In this document: in pieces, positions 1 through 8,104 of the stretch | Position numbering within the stretch: position 1 is the first letter of the stretch | How the letters are laid out: each line of letters opens with the position of its first letter | Assembly: GCA_020436125.1 (NCBI GenBank) | Contig: JAGQYK010000016.1 | Coordinates: forward strand, 14,767-60,750 | Direction: 5' to 3' | Origin: Cyclobacteriaceae bacterium | GTDB lineage: Bacteria > Bacteroidota > Bacteroidia > Cytophagales > Cyclobacteriaceae | Length of the DNA: 45,984 bases | The notes under the pieces: generated by a model | What the model saw: the letters and a program-made list of their open reading frames with translations, nothing else | Databases searched by the model: none | What the model was told of the DNA's origin: nothing | Program-made: the position numbers and the translations under genes

Positions 1-1
1 G

Positions 2-988
2 CTATTTTCTCCATTTAATTATCCAGTAGCTGATAATCAAAGATAATACTCCCCCCACAATCATGATAAAAGTTTGCCATGCATGAAAGATAAATACAAA
101 GGCAATGGCTTCGCCCTGTGGCAGGTTATAAAGCATTACTAACCCGAGAGGAACAATAGTATGATACGAACCGGCACCACCTGGCAATGGAGCTGCCATT
201 GCAATCGCCCCCATTGTAAATAGAGTTAAGACTGCACTAAACTCCAGTACTCTTGTTTCAGGAAATGCAATGATCACAAAATAGCTCATCACAAAATAGA
301 GCAACCAAATGAAAATAGAAATAACGATAAAGCTGAAGCCATTTTCCAGTTTAAAAACTGCAAGCAACCCCTCTTTGAACCCAACTATAATTTTTTTTAT
401 CTTTTCATTTCTACGGAAGAAATAAATAGCAGCTACGATAACCCCTATTCCAATTACCCCAAGGATTAACCATTTATAAATCCCACCTCCACCAGAAGCA
501 AAAGGCAAAGAATTAATAAAAGCCATCAACTTATCCCATTCTACAATAAAAGAAATGCCAATCAGAATAATTAAGCAAAGCACATCTACTACCCGCTCGG
601 CAACGACTGTTCCAAAGGAAACTTCAACAGGAGTTTTTTCAAGTTTCAATAAATTATAACACCGGGAAATTTCACCTCCCCTAGGTACGGCAAGGTTGAC
701 AAGATATCCAATCATAAGGGAGAGAAAGCTATTTCCCAGACTCACTTTATTTCCAGTTGGAACCAAAAGCATTTTCCATCGATAAGCTCGTAATACATGG
801 CTTAACATGGCTACTATTCCCATTACAATTAAATACCATTTATTGGATCGGGCCCATGTTTTCCAAATGAATTCAGCCTTGCTTTCACCTTCCACATCTG
901 GAATACTTTTGAGGGATAGCCACAACAAACCTGCGGCTAATGCAAACATGCCGATGTACTGAAGGGTATTTTTAAGTCTTGAATTCAC
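2..988 (-). CDS. Flippase-like integral membrane protein (LPG synthase TM / UPF0104 family)
   Basis: This 328-residue protein is almost entirely hydrophobic, with about seven to eight predicted membrane segments. It has the family features of the lysylphosphatidylglycerol-synthase membrane domain (UPF0104/YbhN-like): an early RAYRWKMLL segment, NLAVPRGGEISR, and a late MAAPLPGGAGSYHT loop. Family members are thought to move lipids or lipid-linked molecules across the inner membrane; the substrate here is unknown. The soluble aminoacyl-transferase domain of MprF is absent. The start is GTG at 988, five bases after the panD stop, so it is probably the third gene of a panC-panD operon. The link to pantothenate synthesis is positional only. 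Family assignment is firm, function is not. Confidence 0.85.
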   Translation of the reverse strand: MNSRLKNTLQYIGMFALAAGLLWLSLKSIPDVEGESKAEFIWKTWARSNKWYLIVMGIVAMLSHVLRAYRWKMLLVPTGNKVSLGNSFLSLMIGYLVNLAVPRGGEISRCYNLLKLEKTPVEVSFGTVVAERVVDVLCLIILIGISFIVEWDKLMAFINSLPFASGGGGIYKWLILGVIGIGVIVAAIYFFRRNEKIKKIIVGFKEGLLAVFKLENGFSFIVISIFIWLLYFVMSYFVIIAFPETRVLEFSAVLTLFTMGAIAMAAPLPGGAGSYHTIVPLGLVMLYNLPQGEAIAFVFIFHAWQTFIMIVGGVLSLIISYWIIKWRK

Positions 989-993
989 ACTAA

Positions 994-1341
994 TTAGTTA
1001 AGCCTATTCTCTCCATCTGGAAACACAACAGACGGCCTAAATGATTTGGCCTCTTCCCATTCCATCGAAGCATAGGATATGATTACTACTAAATCCCCGA
1101 CCATGGCCTTACGTGCTGCCGGGCCATTTAAACAGATTATTCCGCTGCCCATTTTGCCCTTAATAACATAAGTCTCCAGCCGCTCACCGTTATTCACATT
1201 TACCACTTGCACTTTTTCCCCTTCTATCAAATTGGCTTCCTCCATCAGTTTCTCATCAATGGTAATACTGCCAACATAATGCAACTCAGCTTGAGTTACT
1301 TTAGCCCTATGAATTTTTGATTTTAATACCTCTACCCTCAT
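994..1341 (-). CDS. panD: Aspartate 1-decarboxylase (pyruvoyl enzyme)
   Basis: PanD converts L-aspartate to beta-alanine for pantothenate and CoA synthesis in the cytoplasm. The 115-residue length is normal for the family. The self-cleavage site is visible as Gly24-Ser25 in HYVGSITID; Ser25 becomes the N-terminal pyruvoyl group of the alpha chain. Lys9, Tyr22 and the NGPAAR stretch (residues 72-77) also match the family. The ATG overlaps the panC stop by one base (TAATG), so the two genes are probably translationally coupled, which fits since PanC uses the product of PanD. Confidence 0.96.
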   Translation of the reverse strand: MRVEVLKSKIHRAKVTQAELHYVGSITIDEKLMEEANLIEGEKVQVVNVNNGERLETYVIKGKMGSGIICLNGPAARKAMVGDLVVIISYASMEWEEAKSFRPSVVFPDGENRLN

Positions 1342-2192
1342 TATTCTACTTCCAATAACATGTTGTCTATTAGCCTCACTTCATTGACAAATGCAGCTAT
1401 CAAAAGAATCCCATTTTTAAAATTACGGGTATCTCCCAATTCCTGTAATGTGTTTTTATTAGCCAGTTCGAAGTATTCTAATTTCACTCCTTCATATTTT
1501 TTTACTCTAGCCTCTGCTTCCGATCTTACTTTTGAAAATGATGCTCCATTCAAAAGCTGAGCCTTAGCTTCAATCAACGTCTCATAGAGAAACAATGCAT
1601 TTCCTTTATCCTGTTCACTCAAACGTTGGTTGCGGGAAGAAAGCGCCAAACCAGATTTCTCTCTTATGATAGGAACACTCCTTAGTTGTATCGAGAATTT
1701 TAATTCCTCCTTTAGCCTGTTGATCACCTGAAATTGCTGATAATCCTTTTGTCCGAAATAGGCCATATCGGGTTGCACAATATTGAACAACTTGGATACC
1801 ACCAACGCCACACCGCTGAAATGGCCGGGCCTGAACTTTCCTTCGAGCACTTTATCAAGGGTACCAAAGTCGAATGTCAAGGACTGATTCTCCGAATACA
1901 TCTCAGCATTCTGAGGGGCAAATAACACATCACACCCCTCGGCCTCCAGTAACTTGATGTCAGCCTCACGCGTTCGAGGGTATTTATCAAGATCTGCCTG
2001 ATTATTGAATTGAGTAGGGTTAATGTAAATAGAGCTTACAGTTACTTCATTTTCAGCCTTAGATGCACGAATTAAGGCTAAATGTCCATCATGAAGGGCA
2101 CCCATAGTAGGAACCAGTCCAATGGATTTTAAAGCTTCCCGCTTACCCTTTAGAAAGGCCCGTAAAGGCTCAATTTCTTCGAAAATCTCCAT
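1341..2192 (-). CDS. panC: Pantothenate synthetase (pantoate--beta-alanine ligase)
   Basis: PanC joins pantoate and beta-alanine with ATP through a pantoyl-adenylate intermediate, the last step of pantothenate synthesis. At 283 residues it has the usual length. The nucleotidyltransferase HIGH-type signature is [10 protein letters not shown] (residues 28-37), and FGQKDYQQ and the KMSKS-equivalent [10 protein letters not shown] are also present. It is the first gene of panC-panD-flippase, divergent from the GT5-like gene at 2312. A TACCTTTG element on the minus strand (2222-2215) about 22 bases upstream of the ATG is a plausible -7 box, although I see no convincing -33 partner. Confidence 0.97.
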   Translation of the reverse strand: MEIFEEIEPLRAFLKGKREALKSIGLVPTMGALHDGHLALIRASKAENEVTVSSIYINPTQFNNQADLDKYPRTREADIKLLEAEGCDVLFAPQNAEMYSENQSLTFDFGTLDKVLEGKFRPGHFSGVALVVSKLFNIVQPDMAYFGQKDYQQFQVINRLKEELKFSIQLRSVPIIREKSGLALSSRNQRLSEQDKGNALFLYETLIEAKAQLLNGASFSKVRSEAEARVKKYEGVKLEYFELANKNTLQELGDTRNFKNGILLIAAFVNEVRLIDNMLLEVE

Positions 2193-2242
2193 TTAGGGCC
2201 ATTTTAATGGGGCGCAAAGGTAGGCCTTTGATTTTATATAAG

Positions 2243-2273
2243 TTGAATAAGGGGCAAAATTTGCGTATTTTTG
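2243..2273 (+). promoter_or_regulatory. Bacteroidota-type promoter of the GT5-like operon
   Basis: TTG at 2243-2245 and TATTTTTG at 2266-2273 are separated by 20 bases, matching the TTG / TAnnTTTG consensus. This predicts a start of transcription near 2280 and a leader of about 30 nt before the ATG at 2312. The perfect 11-base palindrome GCAAAATTTGC (2254-2264) lies in the spacer. Confidence 0.5.
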
Positions 2274-2311
2274 TGGCTCGATTTTCCATTCTGTTGTAAA
2301 AACTCAAAAAT

Positions 2312-3115
2312 ATGTCAAAACTCCGTATTCTATATGTAGCCAGTGAGATCAATCCCTTTCTTCAAACTTGTGAGGTTTCTGATTTTGTAAGGAAACTACC
2401 ACAAGCCATGCAAGAAAAAGGAATGGAGATAAGAATACTGGTGCCAAGATTTGGACTGATCAACGAAAGAAAAAACCGGTTGCATGAAGTAGTACGGTTA
2501 TCTGGTATTAATATCGCTGTTGGTGACGAAGAAAAGCCTTTAATTATTAAGGTGGCCTCCATACCCAATGCAAAGCTTCAGGTTTATTTTATTGATAATG
2601 AAGATTATTTCCATAGAAAATCTGTTTTCCATGATAAAGAGAACAATTTCTACGAAGACAATGACGAAAGAGCTATTTTCTTCTGTAAAGGCGTGATTGA
2701 AACCGTACGCAAACTTGGATGGGCTCCTGACATTGTTCATTGTAATGACTGGATTACCAGCTTTATCCCGTTGTATCTTAAAACAACTTATAAGAACGAT
2801 CCGTTATTTAAGCTTACCAAAACTGTGTTTACGATATACAACAACAGCTTTAACCACAAGTTTAAAGGGGACCTTATGGGCAAAGTAAAGATGATGGATA
2901 TTGAAGACAATATGCTTGGCCATTTAAAAACCGGAGACTACGAGGGCTTCATTAAACTGGGAGCACAATTTTCTGACATTGTATCTGTAGCAGGAGACAA
3001 TAAAAAGCTGGAGGGATTTGTTAAGAAGATAAAAGAGAAGAAGATTGAGACTATTGAAAAGGACGATAATTATACTGAATCGTATTATAACTTATACAAT
3101 GAACTTGTGGGGTAG
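2312..3115 (+). CDS. GT5 (glycogen/starch synthase) N-terminal-domain-like protein, probably degenerate
   Basis: The 267 residues resemble only the N-terminal half of bacterial glycogen synthases (GT5): an opening KLRILYVASEINPFLQT, later PDIVHCNDWITSFIPLYLK, and a region aligning with the starch-synthase catalytic domain. The C-terminal GT-B nucleotide-sugar domain is missing. The ADP-glucose-binding KTGGLGD motif at the N-terminus is replaced by QTCEVSD (Gln18 instead of Lys). Glycogen synthesis is therefore doubtful, and a binding or regulatory role is possible. It overlaps the DUF4270 gene by 17 bases and precedes glmS, so it may belong to an envelope-sugar operon. The family is commonly annotated as glycogen synthase; I would not use that as a functional label. 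Confidence 0.75.
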   Translation: MSKLRILYVASEINPFLQTCEVSDFVRKLPQAMQEKGMEIRILVPRFGLINERKNRLHEVVRLSGINIAVGDEEKPLIIKVASIPNAKLQVYFIDNEDYFHRKSVFHDKENNFYEDNDERAIFFCKGVIETVRKLGWAPDIVHCNDWITSFIPLYLKTTYKNDPLFKLTKTVFTIYNNSFNHKFKGDLMGKVKMMDIEDNMLGHLKTGDYEGFIKLGAQFSDIVSVAGDNKKLEGFVKKIKEKKIETIEKDDNYTESYYNLYNELVG

Positions 3116-4643
3116 ATTTGCGGGATCAACATTCCTTGCTCTTATTTTTTTAGTCTCTTGTAAAGAAGACGAAACCAGCCTTCTAGGATTTAAAAACACT
3201 TCAGATAAGTTTAAAGTAACTTATCAAGAGGTGCCGGTTGCATCATCCGTGATGCGAATCGATTCCGTGTTGACTTACAACAACATAAGTCAATCTGCTA
3301 ACCCCAGATTGCTAGTAGGAAGATATGTAGACAATACCTTTGGGACGATTTCCGCTGAGGCATATACTCAGTTTGGGCCTGTTAATTCATCCATTAATAT
3401 TGCTTCATCAGCCACCCTCGTCTCTGCCTTTTTAGTGCTTAGCCCTGATTTTTATCAGTACGGAGATGGCGTTTCTTCATCGAATACTTTTACGGTACAC
3501 GAACTATTGGATAGTATACCTCACATAACATCTCCAGTAAATGAGCTCCCAAAAAGTATTCAAGGCGTCCCTGGTTATCAGCCATTTTATTTTAGCTCCA
3601 GCATTCCTTATGACCCGACTCCAATTGGATCAACCATATACAGCATTGACCCATCAGGGTATGATCAGAAAGTTGATGACATGAAAAATAACCCTGATAA
3701 ATTGGATCATAAGACTATTGATACTTTAAAAATTCCATTGAATGCGACTTTCTCAAACAAATTGTTTTCGTTGGCAAAAAATAAAACTGCTGACTATACA
3801 ACATTAAGTAGGTTTAGAAGAATTTTTAAAGGACTAGTTATTCGTCCGGGAGCAACTGATACAAAGGTAGTGGGTTTTAACCCCGACATAGATTCAACAA
3901 CTTTTTCCAAATCTAGGCTGATACTTACCTATGATGAACCCGATGCCACTACTGGTGGAAACGTAAGGAAGACGATCGATTTTTCCATTTTTAACACTGG
4001 GTTAATTGGCTTCAGCAAAATTACTGCAGACAGAAGCGGAACTCCGCTTGCCGCCTTACCCGATCCGGGAGTTGAGGTTGAACTGGATGGGACAAGGTAT
4101 TATCAATCGGGAAATCCAATAACCACAAAAATAAACTTTGACAAGTTCCTGGAGTTTGCCGATACTATTCCCAACCTGGTTTTCAATTCAGTACAGTTAA
4201 CTATTGATGTGGATGATGCAACCCCTCATACACCTCCGCCCTCTTTGAGGCTTCGTTATCTGAATGCCTCCAATGAGTTTATTAATTTCAACAGCGCTGT
4301 TGACACTGATGCTACTTTTCCTCTTTATCCATCCATGACTGCAGATGAAGATGGCTGGTATGTAATCGGTCAAAAGATTAATCAATTAGTAACAGGCTCA
4401 TTTTTTGATCTTATTTACAATGCTGAAAACCAAAGCTATACGGCTGACCTTACTGATTTCTTTCAAACTTTGTATGAAGTGAAAGATGCTGAGTTTAGAT
4501 ATACCAATTTTGCCCTTGTTGGATTTGCTCCACAGAAGGTGGGGACCGCTCCAAGAATCGGGAAATCCGTTAACAGAACTGTTTTCAACAAAGACAATGT
4601 CAAGTTGAAGATTTTTTACACCGTACCAGCGGTAACCAAATAA
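3099..4643 (+). CDS. DUF4270 family lipoprotein
   Basis: A secreted lipoprotein of about 514 residues. An in-frame start at 3045 is possible, but ATG 3099 gives a proper signal peptide: a short basic start, a hydrophobic core, and the lipobox LVSC with Cys21 as acylation site. The remainder is rich in beta-strand, Ser, Thr and Asp, and ends in KLKIFYTVP. It matches the DUF4270 family, found in Bacteroidota between a GT5-like gene and glmS. Its role is unknown; location is probably the outer membrane or periplasm. The start overlaps the upstream gene by 17 bases and glmS follows after 7 bases, so the three are likely co-transcribed. Confidence 0.8.
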   Translation: MNLWGRFAGSTFLALIFLVSCKEDETSLLGFKNTSDKFKVTYQEVPVASSVMRIDSVLTYNNISQSANPRLLVGRYVDNTFGTISAEAYTQFGPVNSSINIASSATLVSAFLVLSPDFYQYGDGVSSSNTFTVHELLDSIPHITSPVNELPKSIQGVPGYQPFYFSSSIPYDPTPIGSTIYSIDPSGYDQKVDDMKNNPDKLDHKTIDTLKIPLNATFSNKLFSLAKNKTADYTTLSRFRRIFKGLVIRPGATDTKVVGFNPDIDSTTFSKSRLILTYDEPDATTGGNVRKTIDFSIFNTGLIGFSKITADRSGTPLAALPDPGVEVELDGTRYYQSGNPITTKINFDKFLEFADTIPNLVFNSVQLTIDVDDATPHTPPPSLRLRYLNASNEFINFNSAVDTDATFPLYPSMTADEDGWYVIGQKINQLVTGSFFDLIYNAENQSYTADLTDFFQTLYEVKDAEFRYTNFALVGFAPQKVGTAPRIGKSVNRTVFNKDNVKLKIFYTVPAVTK

Positions 4644-4650
4644 TTGTAAC

Positions 4651-6486
4651 ATGTGTGGAATTGTAGCATACCTCGGCCATAGGCAAGCTCAGGAAGTTAT
4701 TATAAAAGGCTTAAAAAGACTTGAGTACCGTGGATATGATAGCGCGGGGATTGCTCTCATGAATGGGGGCCTTAATGTCTATAAAAAGAAAGGCAAAGTA
4801 TCTGAATTAGAAAACTCCCTTAAAGGATTAAACCTTGAAAGTCATATTGGAATGGGTCATACCCGATGGGCGACTCATGGAGAACCCAACGATGGCAACG
4901 CACATCCACATTATTCTGCCACCAAAAAACTGGCCATTATTCACAATGGAATAATTGAAAACTATAGCGCTCTTAAGCAAGATCTTATTAACAAAGGGCA
5001 CACCTTTCAAAGTGATACTGACACAGAGGTCTTTATTCATTTTATAGAAGATATTCAGGAAAATGAAAACTGCACGCTGGATGAAGCCGTTCGTTTGGCT
5101 TTAACCAAAGTGGTAGGTGCCTATGCCATAGTAGTGATGTCTTTAGATAATCCCAACCTGCTTATTGCTGCGAGAAAAGGAAGCCCGCTTGTGATTGGCG
5201 TAGGCAAGGATGAGTTTTTCATGGCATCGGATGCTACTCCAATTATTGAATATACCAATGAGGTAGTTTACCTCAACGATCAGGAAATAGCCATTATTAA
5301 AGATGGTAAGCTTGAAATTAAGGATACAACCAATCTTCCACTCACCCCTTATGTGCAAGTGGTAGACATGGAATTAGAAGCCATTGAAAAAGGTGGCTTT
5401 GAACACTTTATGCTCAAGGAAATTTTTGAGCAGCCTAAGTCTATTATGGACTGTATGAGAGGAAGGCTTGATTCATCAACTGGACGCTTAGTGCTTGGTG
5501 GATTAAGGGAATATGTAAACGCGCTAGTGAATGCTGACAGAGTGGTTATCATTGCCTGTGGTACGTCATGGCACGCTGGCTTGGTTGCCGAGTACTTCTT
5601 TGAAGAAACTTGCCGCATACCGGTTGAGGTGGAGTATGCTTCTGAGTTTAGGTATAGGAACCCCGTTATTAATGAAGGAGATGTAGTGATTGCTATTTCT
5701 CAATCTGGAGAAACAGCCGATACACTGGCAGCCATTGAACTTGCCAAATCCAAAGGAGCAATCATTTTTGGAGTTTGCAACGTAGTGGGGTCATCCATAC
5801 CACGTGCTACACACGCTGGTGCTTATACCCACGCTGGCCCTGAAATTGGTGTTGCAAGCACAAAAGCATTTACAGCTCAGCTGACTGTACTGTACATGAT
5901 TGCATTAATTGTAGCCCACAAGAAAGGTTCTATCACTGAGCAAAAGTATCAGCAGCTTTTGGTTGAGATGGAGAACCTACCTGGCAAAGTGGAGAAGGTA
6001 TTAGAACACGATCCTCAAATTCTGAAGATTGCAGAAACTTTTAAAGACGCAACCAATTTCCTTTATCTAGGCAGAGGATATAATTTTCCAGTAGCACTTG
6101 AAGGAGCGCTGAAGCTTAAAGAGATTTCATACATTCATGCTGAAGGTTACCCCGCAGCAGAAATGAAGCACGGTCCCATTGCGTTAATTGATGAGGAAAT
6201 GCCTGTTGTTTTCATTGCTACAAAAGATAGTTCCTACGAAAAAATCGTTTCGAATATTCAGGAAGTAAAAGCCCGCAAGGGTAAAATCATTTCGGTAATC
6301 ACTGAGGGAGACACTTTGATTCCAAAAATGTCAGAGTATGTGATTGAAATACCCGCTACGCTTGAGCCTTTAATGCCATTGATTTCTGTTATTCCTTTAC
6401 AACTGCTATCCTACCACATGGCAGTTTTAAGAGGGTGTAACGTTGATCAACCAAGGAATTTAGCCAAGTCCGTTACTGTGGAGTAA
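4651..6486 (+). CDS. glmS: Glutamine--fructose-6-phosphate aminotransferase (isomerizing)
   Basis: GlmS makes glucosamine-6-phosphate from fructose-6-phosphate and glutamine, the first step to UDP-GlcNAc for peptidoglycan and LPS. The 611 residues hold an N-terminal class II glutaminase domain with Cys2 nucleophile (MCGIVAYLG), followed by GHTRWATHG and HNGIIENY, then two SIS sugar-isomerase domains with CGTSWHAG, ISQSGETADT and EGALKLKEISY. The C-terminus PRNLAKSVTVE is the family's conserved end that contributes to the active site. It is the third gene after the GT5-like and DUF4270 genes; the 7-base gap leaves no room for a glmS ribozyme. The 3' end overlaps the convergent gene by 14 bases. 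Confidence 0.98.
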   Translation: MCGIVAYLGHRQAQEVIIKGLKRLEYRGYDSAGIALMNGGLNVYKKKGKVSELENSLKGLNLESHIGMGHTRWATHGEPNDGNAHPHYSATKKLAIIHNGIIENYSALKQDLINKGHTFQSDTDTEVFIHFIEDIQENENCTLDEAVRLALTKVVGAYAIVVMSLDNPNLLIAARKGSPLVIGVGKDEFFMASDATPIIEYTNEVVYLNDQEIAIIKDGKLEIKDTTNLPLTPYVQVVDMELEAIEKGGFEHFMLKEIFEQPKSIMDCMRGRLDSSTGRLVLGGLREYVNALVNADRVVIIACGTSWHAGLVAEYFFEETCRIPVEVEYASEFRYRNPVINEGDVVIAISQSGETADTLAAIELAKSKGAIIFGVCNVVGSSIPRATHAGAYTHAGPEIGVASTKAFTAQLTVLYMIALIVAHKKGSITEQKYQQLLVEMENLPGKVEKVLEHDPQILKIAETFKDATNFLYLGRGYNFPVALEGALKLKEISYIHAEGYPAAEMKHGPIALIDEEMPVVFIATKDSSYEKIVSNIQEVKARKGKIISVITEGDTLIPKMSEYVIEIPATLEPLMPLISVIPLQLLSYHMAVLRGCNVDQPRNLAKSVTVE

Positions 6487-7150
6487 AACTCTTGAGGTAG
6501 TCCTTTTTCATTAAAGGGCATATTTTGTAGCGCTCGTCCTTTGTGTCTTCATACACTGCATCCAGGAGTTCATAAACGTGTTTTATGCCGATGCGATCAC
6601 ACCATTCAAATGGGCCAAATGGATAATTAGTACCTAATTTCATGCCCATATCAATATCCTCCTTGGTTGCCGTTCCTTCCTGAAAGGTGAAATAAGCCTC
6701 GTTGATAATCATACAAATAACTCTCGGGGTCACCATACCCACCCTATCATCAATGACCAAATACTTGGTTTGAAGTTTATTACAAACCTCCTCCAATATT
6801 TCTGGTTTCTTATCATTCAATAGTGCTACCTCAAGAACCTCTCTATTGAGAAATGTGGGCAGGCCATTGAACCCAAATAACGAACATTGTATAGAACCTG
6901 CGAAAGCGGTTACTAACTCCAGTAAACTTATTTTTGTGGTGTTGAGAAAGGCGATTATTCCTGGATGATCGCGATAAACCTCCATCTGCTCTGGTGATTC
7001 GTCTATAATAAAATCAAAAACGATATCATTCTTAGAAAATAAACTTTCTGCTTGTTGATGTCCGCTCGCCTGCTGATAAGCATGCGCTTCGCCAAACTTT
7101 GCTTTGCACTCTTCCGCACGTTGGACGTCTCCAATTACAAGAATATTCAT
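6473..7150 (-). CDS. 3-hydroxyacyl-CoA dehydrogenase-like protein lacking catalytic motifs
   Basis: The 225-residue protein has a recognisable C-terminal 3-hydroxyacyl-CoA dehydrogenase domain (about residues 128-200): RVGMVTPRVICMIINEA followed by the DIDMGMKLGTNYPFGPFEW signature. The N-terminal Rossmann half is shortened and opens MNILVIGDVQRAEEC, without the GxGxxG NAD loop. The segment normally containing the catalytic His (HFFNPVP) reads FGFNGLP here, so the His is missing, as is the partner Glu. It is either a pseudoenzyme or an acyl-CoA-binding protein with another role. It is divergent from ridA, with a promoter (7221-7192) and an inverted repeat between them. Confidence 0.75.
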   Translation of the reverse strand: MNILVIGDVQRAEECKAKFGEAHAYQQASGHQQAESLFSKNDIVFDFIIDESPEQMEVYRDHPGIIAFLNTTKISLLELVTAFAGSIQCSLFGFNGLPTFLNREVLEVALLNDKKPEILEEVCNKLQTKYLVIDDRVGMVTPRVICMIINEAYFTFQEGTATKEDIDMGMKLGTNYPFGPFEWCDRIGIKHVYELLDAVYEDTKDERYKICPLMKKDYLKSFTPQ

Positions 7151-7168
7151 ATTGTGCTAAGGCAGTTG

Positions 7169-7192
7169 GGTCAAAAATTAAGATATTTGACC
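7169..7192. promoter_or_regulatory. Inverted repeat, candidate operator between divergent genes
   Basis: GGTCAAA (7169-7175), a 10-base spacer and TTTGACC (7186-7192) form a perfect 7+7 inverted repeat. It touches the -7 box of the minus-strand gene and covers GATATTTG (7182-7189), a one-mismatch -7 box for ridA. Such a position would let one regulator control both directions. No regulator gene is adjacent. Confidence 0.4.
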
Positions 7193-7221
7193 AAAAGTAA
7201 TAAACCCTTAGCTATGGCAAA
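7192..7221 (-). promoter_or_regulatory. Promoter of the 3-hydroxyacyl-CoA dehydrogenase-like gene
   Basis: Read on the minus strand, TTTG (7221-7218), an 18-base spacer and TACTTTTG (7199-7192) match the Bacteroidota consensus. Transcription would begin near 7185, giving a leader of about 35 nt. The -33 box lies inside the first codons of ridA. Confidence 0.45.
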
Positions 7222-7594
7222 AGAAGTAGTCTACTCATCCAATGCTCCCGAACCTATTGGCCCATACAGTCAGGCTATCATGGCTGGCAACACGCTTTTC
7301 GTTTCAGGGCAAATACCCATTGATACCACTAGCGGCAAAATAATTTCAGATGACATCGTTGCTGAAACCAATCAAGTGATGAAAAACCTTGAGGCTATAT
7401 TAAAAGAGGCTGGAATGGATTTCTCAAATGTGGTAAAGTGTTCAATCTTCCTCAGCGATATGAACAACTTTCCAAAAGTAAATGATGCTTACGGACTGTA
7501 TTTCAAATCAAATCCTCCGGCAAGAGAAACGGTAGAAGTAAGCAGACTTCCAAAAGATGTTAATGTTGAAATTTCCTGTATTGCTGTGAAGTGA
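7214..7594 (+). CDS. ridA: RidA family enamine/imine deaminase
   Basis: RidA hydrolyses reactive enamine/imine intermediates such as 2-aminoacrylate released by PLP enzymes, to ketoacid and ammonia. ATG 7214 gives 126 residues, normal for the family, with no leftover N-terminal tail. The family signatures SNAPEPIGPYSQA near the start and the C-terminal ARETVEVSRLP are present; Arg104 corresponds to the carboxylate-binding Arg105 of E. coli RidA. The stop overlaps the next gene's GTG start by four bases (GTGA), suggesting translational coupling. A longer frame starting at 7052 would run through the divergent gene and is unlikely. Confidence 0.95.
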   Translation: MAKEVVYSSNAPEPIGPYSQAIMAGNTLFVSGQIPIDTTSGKIISDDIVAETNQVMKNLEAILKEAGMDFSNVVKCSIFLSDMNNFPKVNDAYGLYFKSNPPARETVEVSRLPKDVNVEISCIAVK

Positions 7595-8055
7595 CTTTTC
7601 TTCCTAATCACTATGAAACTTTTGTATTGACTCAGTCCTCGCTTGAGACAATACAGAAGATTCATAAAGTCACCACTTCAAAAGTGCTGCTTTTAAATCA
7701 AGAAGGCGCTCAATACCGATTCTCTGGGTGGGTGAGAGAAAATGGGTTTAGAATTTCGCTTAAAATCTCTAGACCGAATAATTACATTCCTCTTGTTATA
7801 GGCCGGATTGAGACCACTTCATCTGGGTGCCTGGTCTTTGCTACGTATAAACTATTCCCGGTTACAAAGATGTTTCTCATCTTCTGGAGTTTGTTTATTA
7901 CTATGGCAGGTGTCTTGACGAGTTATCAATATCAGTCTTTAGTTTACTTAGCTGTTGCTTTTCTCATTTTACTAACCGTCCATTGGATCACATGGTCCAA
8001 CTTCAAAATTCAATTAAAACTTACCCGACAAACCCTTTTAGAAGTTCTCACTTAA
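7591..8055 (+). CDS. Uncharacterised protein with two C-terminal membrane segments
   Basis: I do not recognise this 154-residue protein. It has a soluble N-terminal part of about 90 residues (containing KISRPNNYIPLVIGRIE), two hydrophobic segments at roughly 92-111 and 115-133, and a short basic tail with KLTRQTLLEVL. The start is a GTG sharing four bases with the ridA stop, and no ATG near it fits better. Tight coupling to ridA suggests co-expression but gives no function. A DNA-free guess is a bitopic membrane hairpin with a cytoplasmic beta-rich domain. Confidence 0.7.
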   Translation: MTFLPNHYETFVLTQSSLETIQKIHKVTTSKVLLLNQEGAQYRFSGWVRENGFRISLKISRPNNYIPLVIGRIETTSSGCLVFATYKLFPVTKMFLIFWSLFITMAGVLTSYQYQSLVYLAVAFLILLTVHWITWSNFKIQLKLTRQTLLEVLT

Positions 8056-8072
8056 TCACCCATCGGATTTCT

Positions 8073-8080
8073 TACCTTTG
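8073..8080 (+). promoter_or_regulatory. Putative -7 element of gltX
   Basis: TACCTTTG fits TAnnTTTG and lies 24 bases before the gltX ATG, predicting a leader of about 18 nt. I do not see a good -33 partner. Confidence 0.35.
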
Positions 8081-8104
8081 AAATTCTAAAATTGAGCAGC
8101 CTTA

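Noticed and set aside
3045-3098. Upstream start of the DUF4270 lipoprotein
   Set aside because: It would place 18 extra residues before the signal peptide and overlap the previous gene by 71 bases; ATG 3099 gives a correct lipoprotein signal.
4644-4650. glmS ribozyme upstream of glmS
   Set aside because: The intergenic space is only seven bases and the family is found mainly in Firmicutes.
7052-7213. N-terminal extension of RidA by 54 residues
   Set aside because: It runs through the divergent gene's first codons and the intergenic operator region; the ATG at 7214 gives the normal family length.
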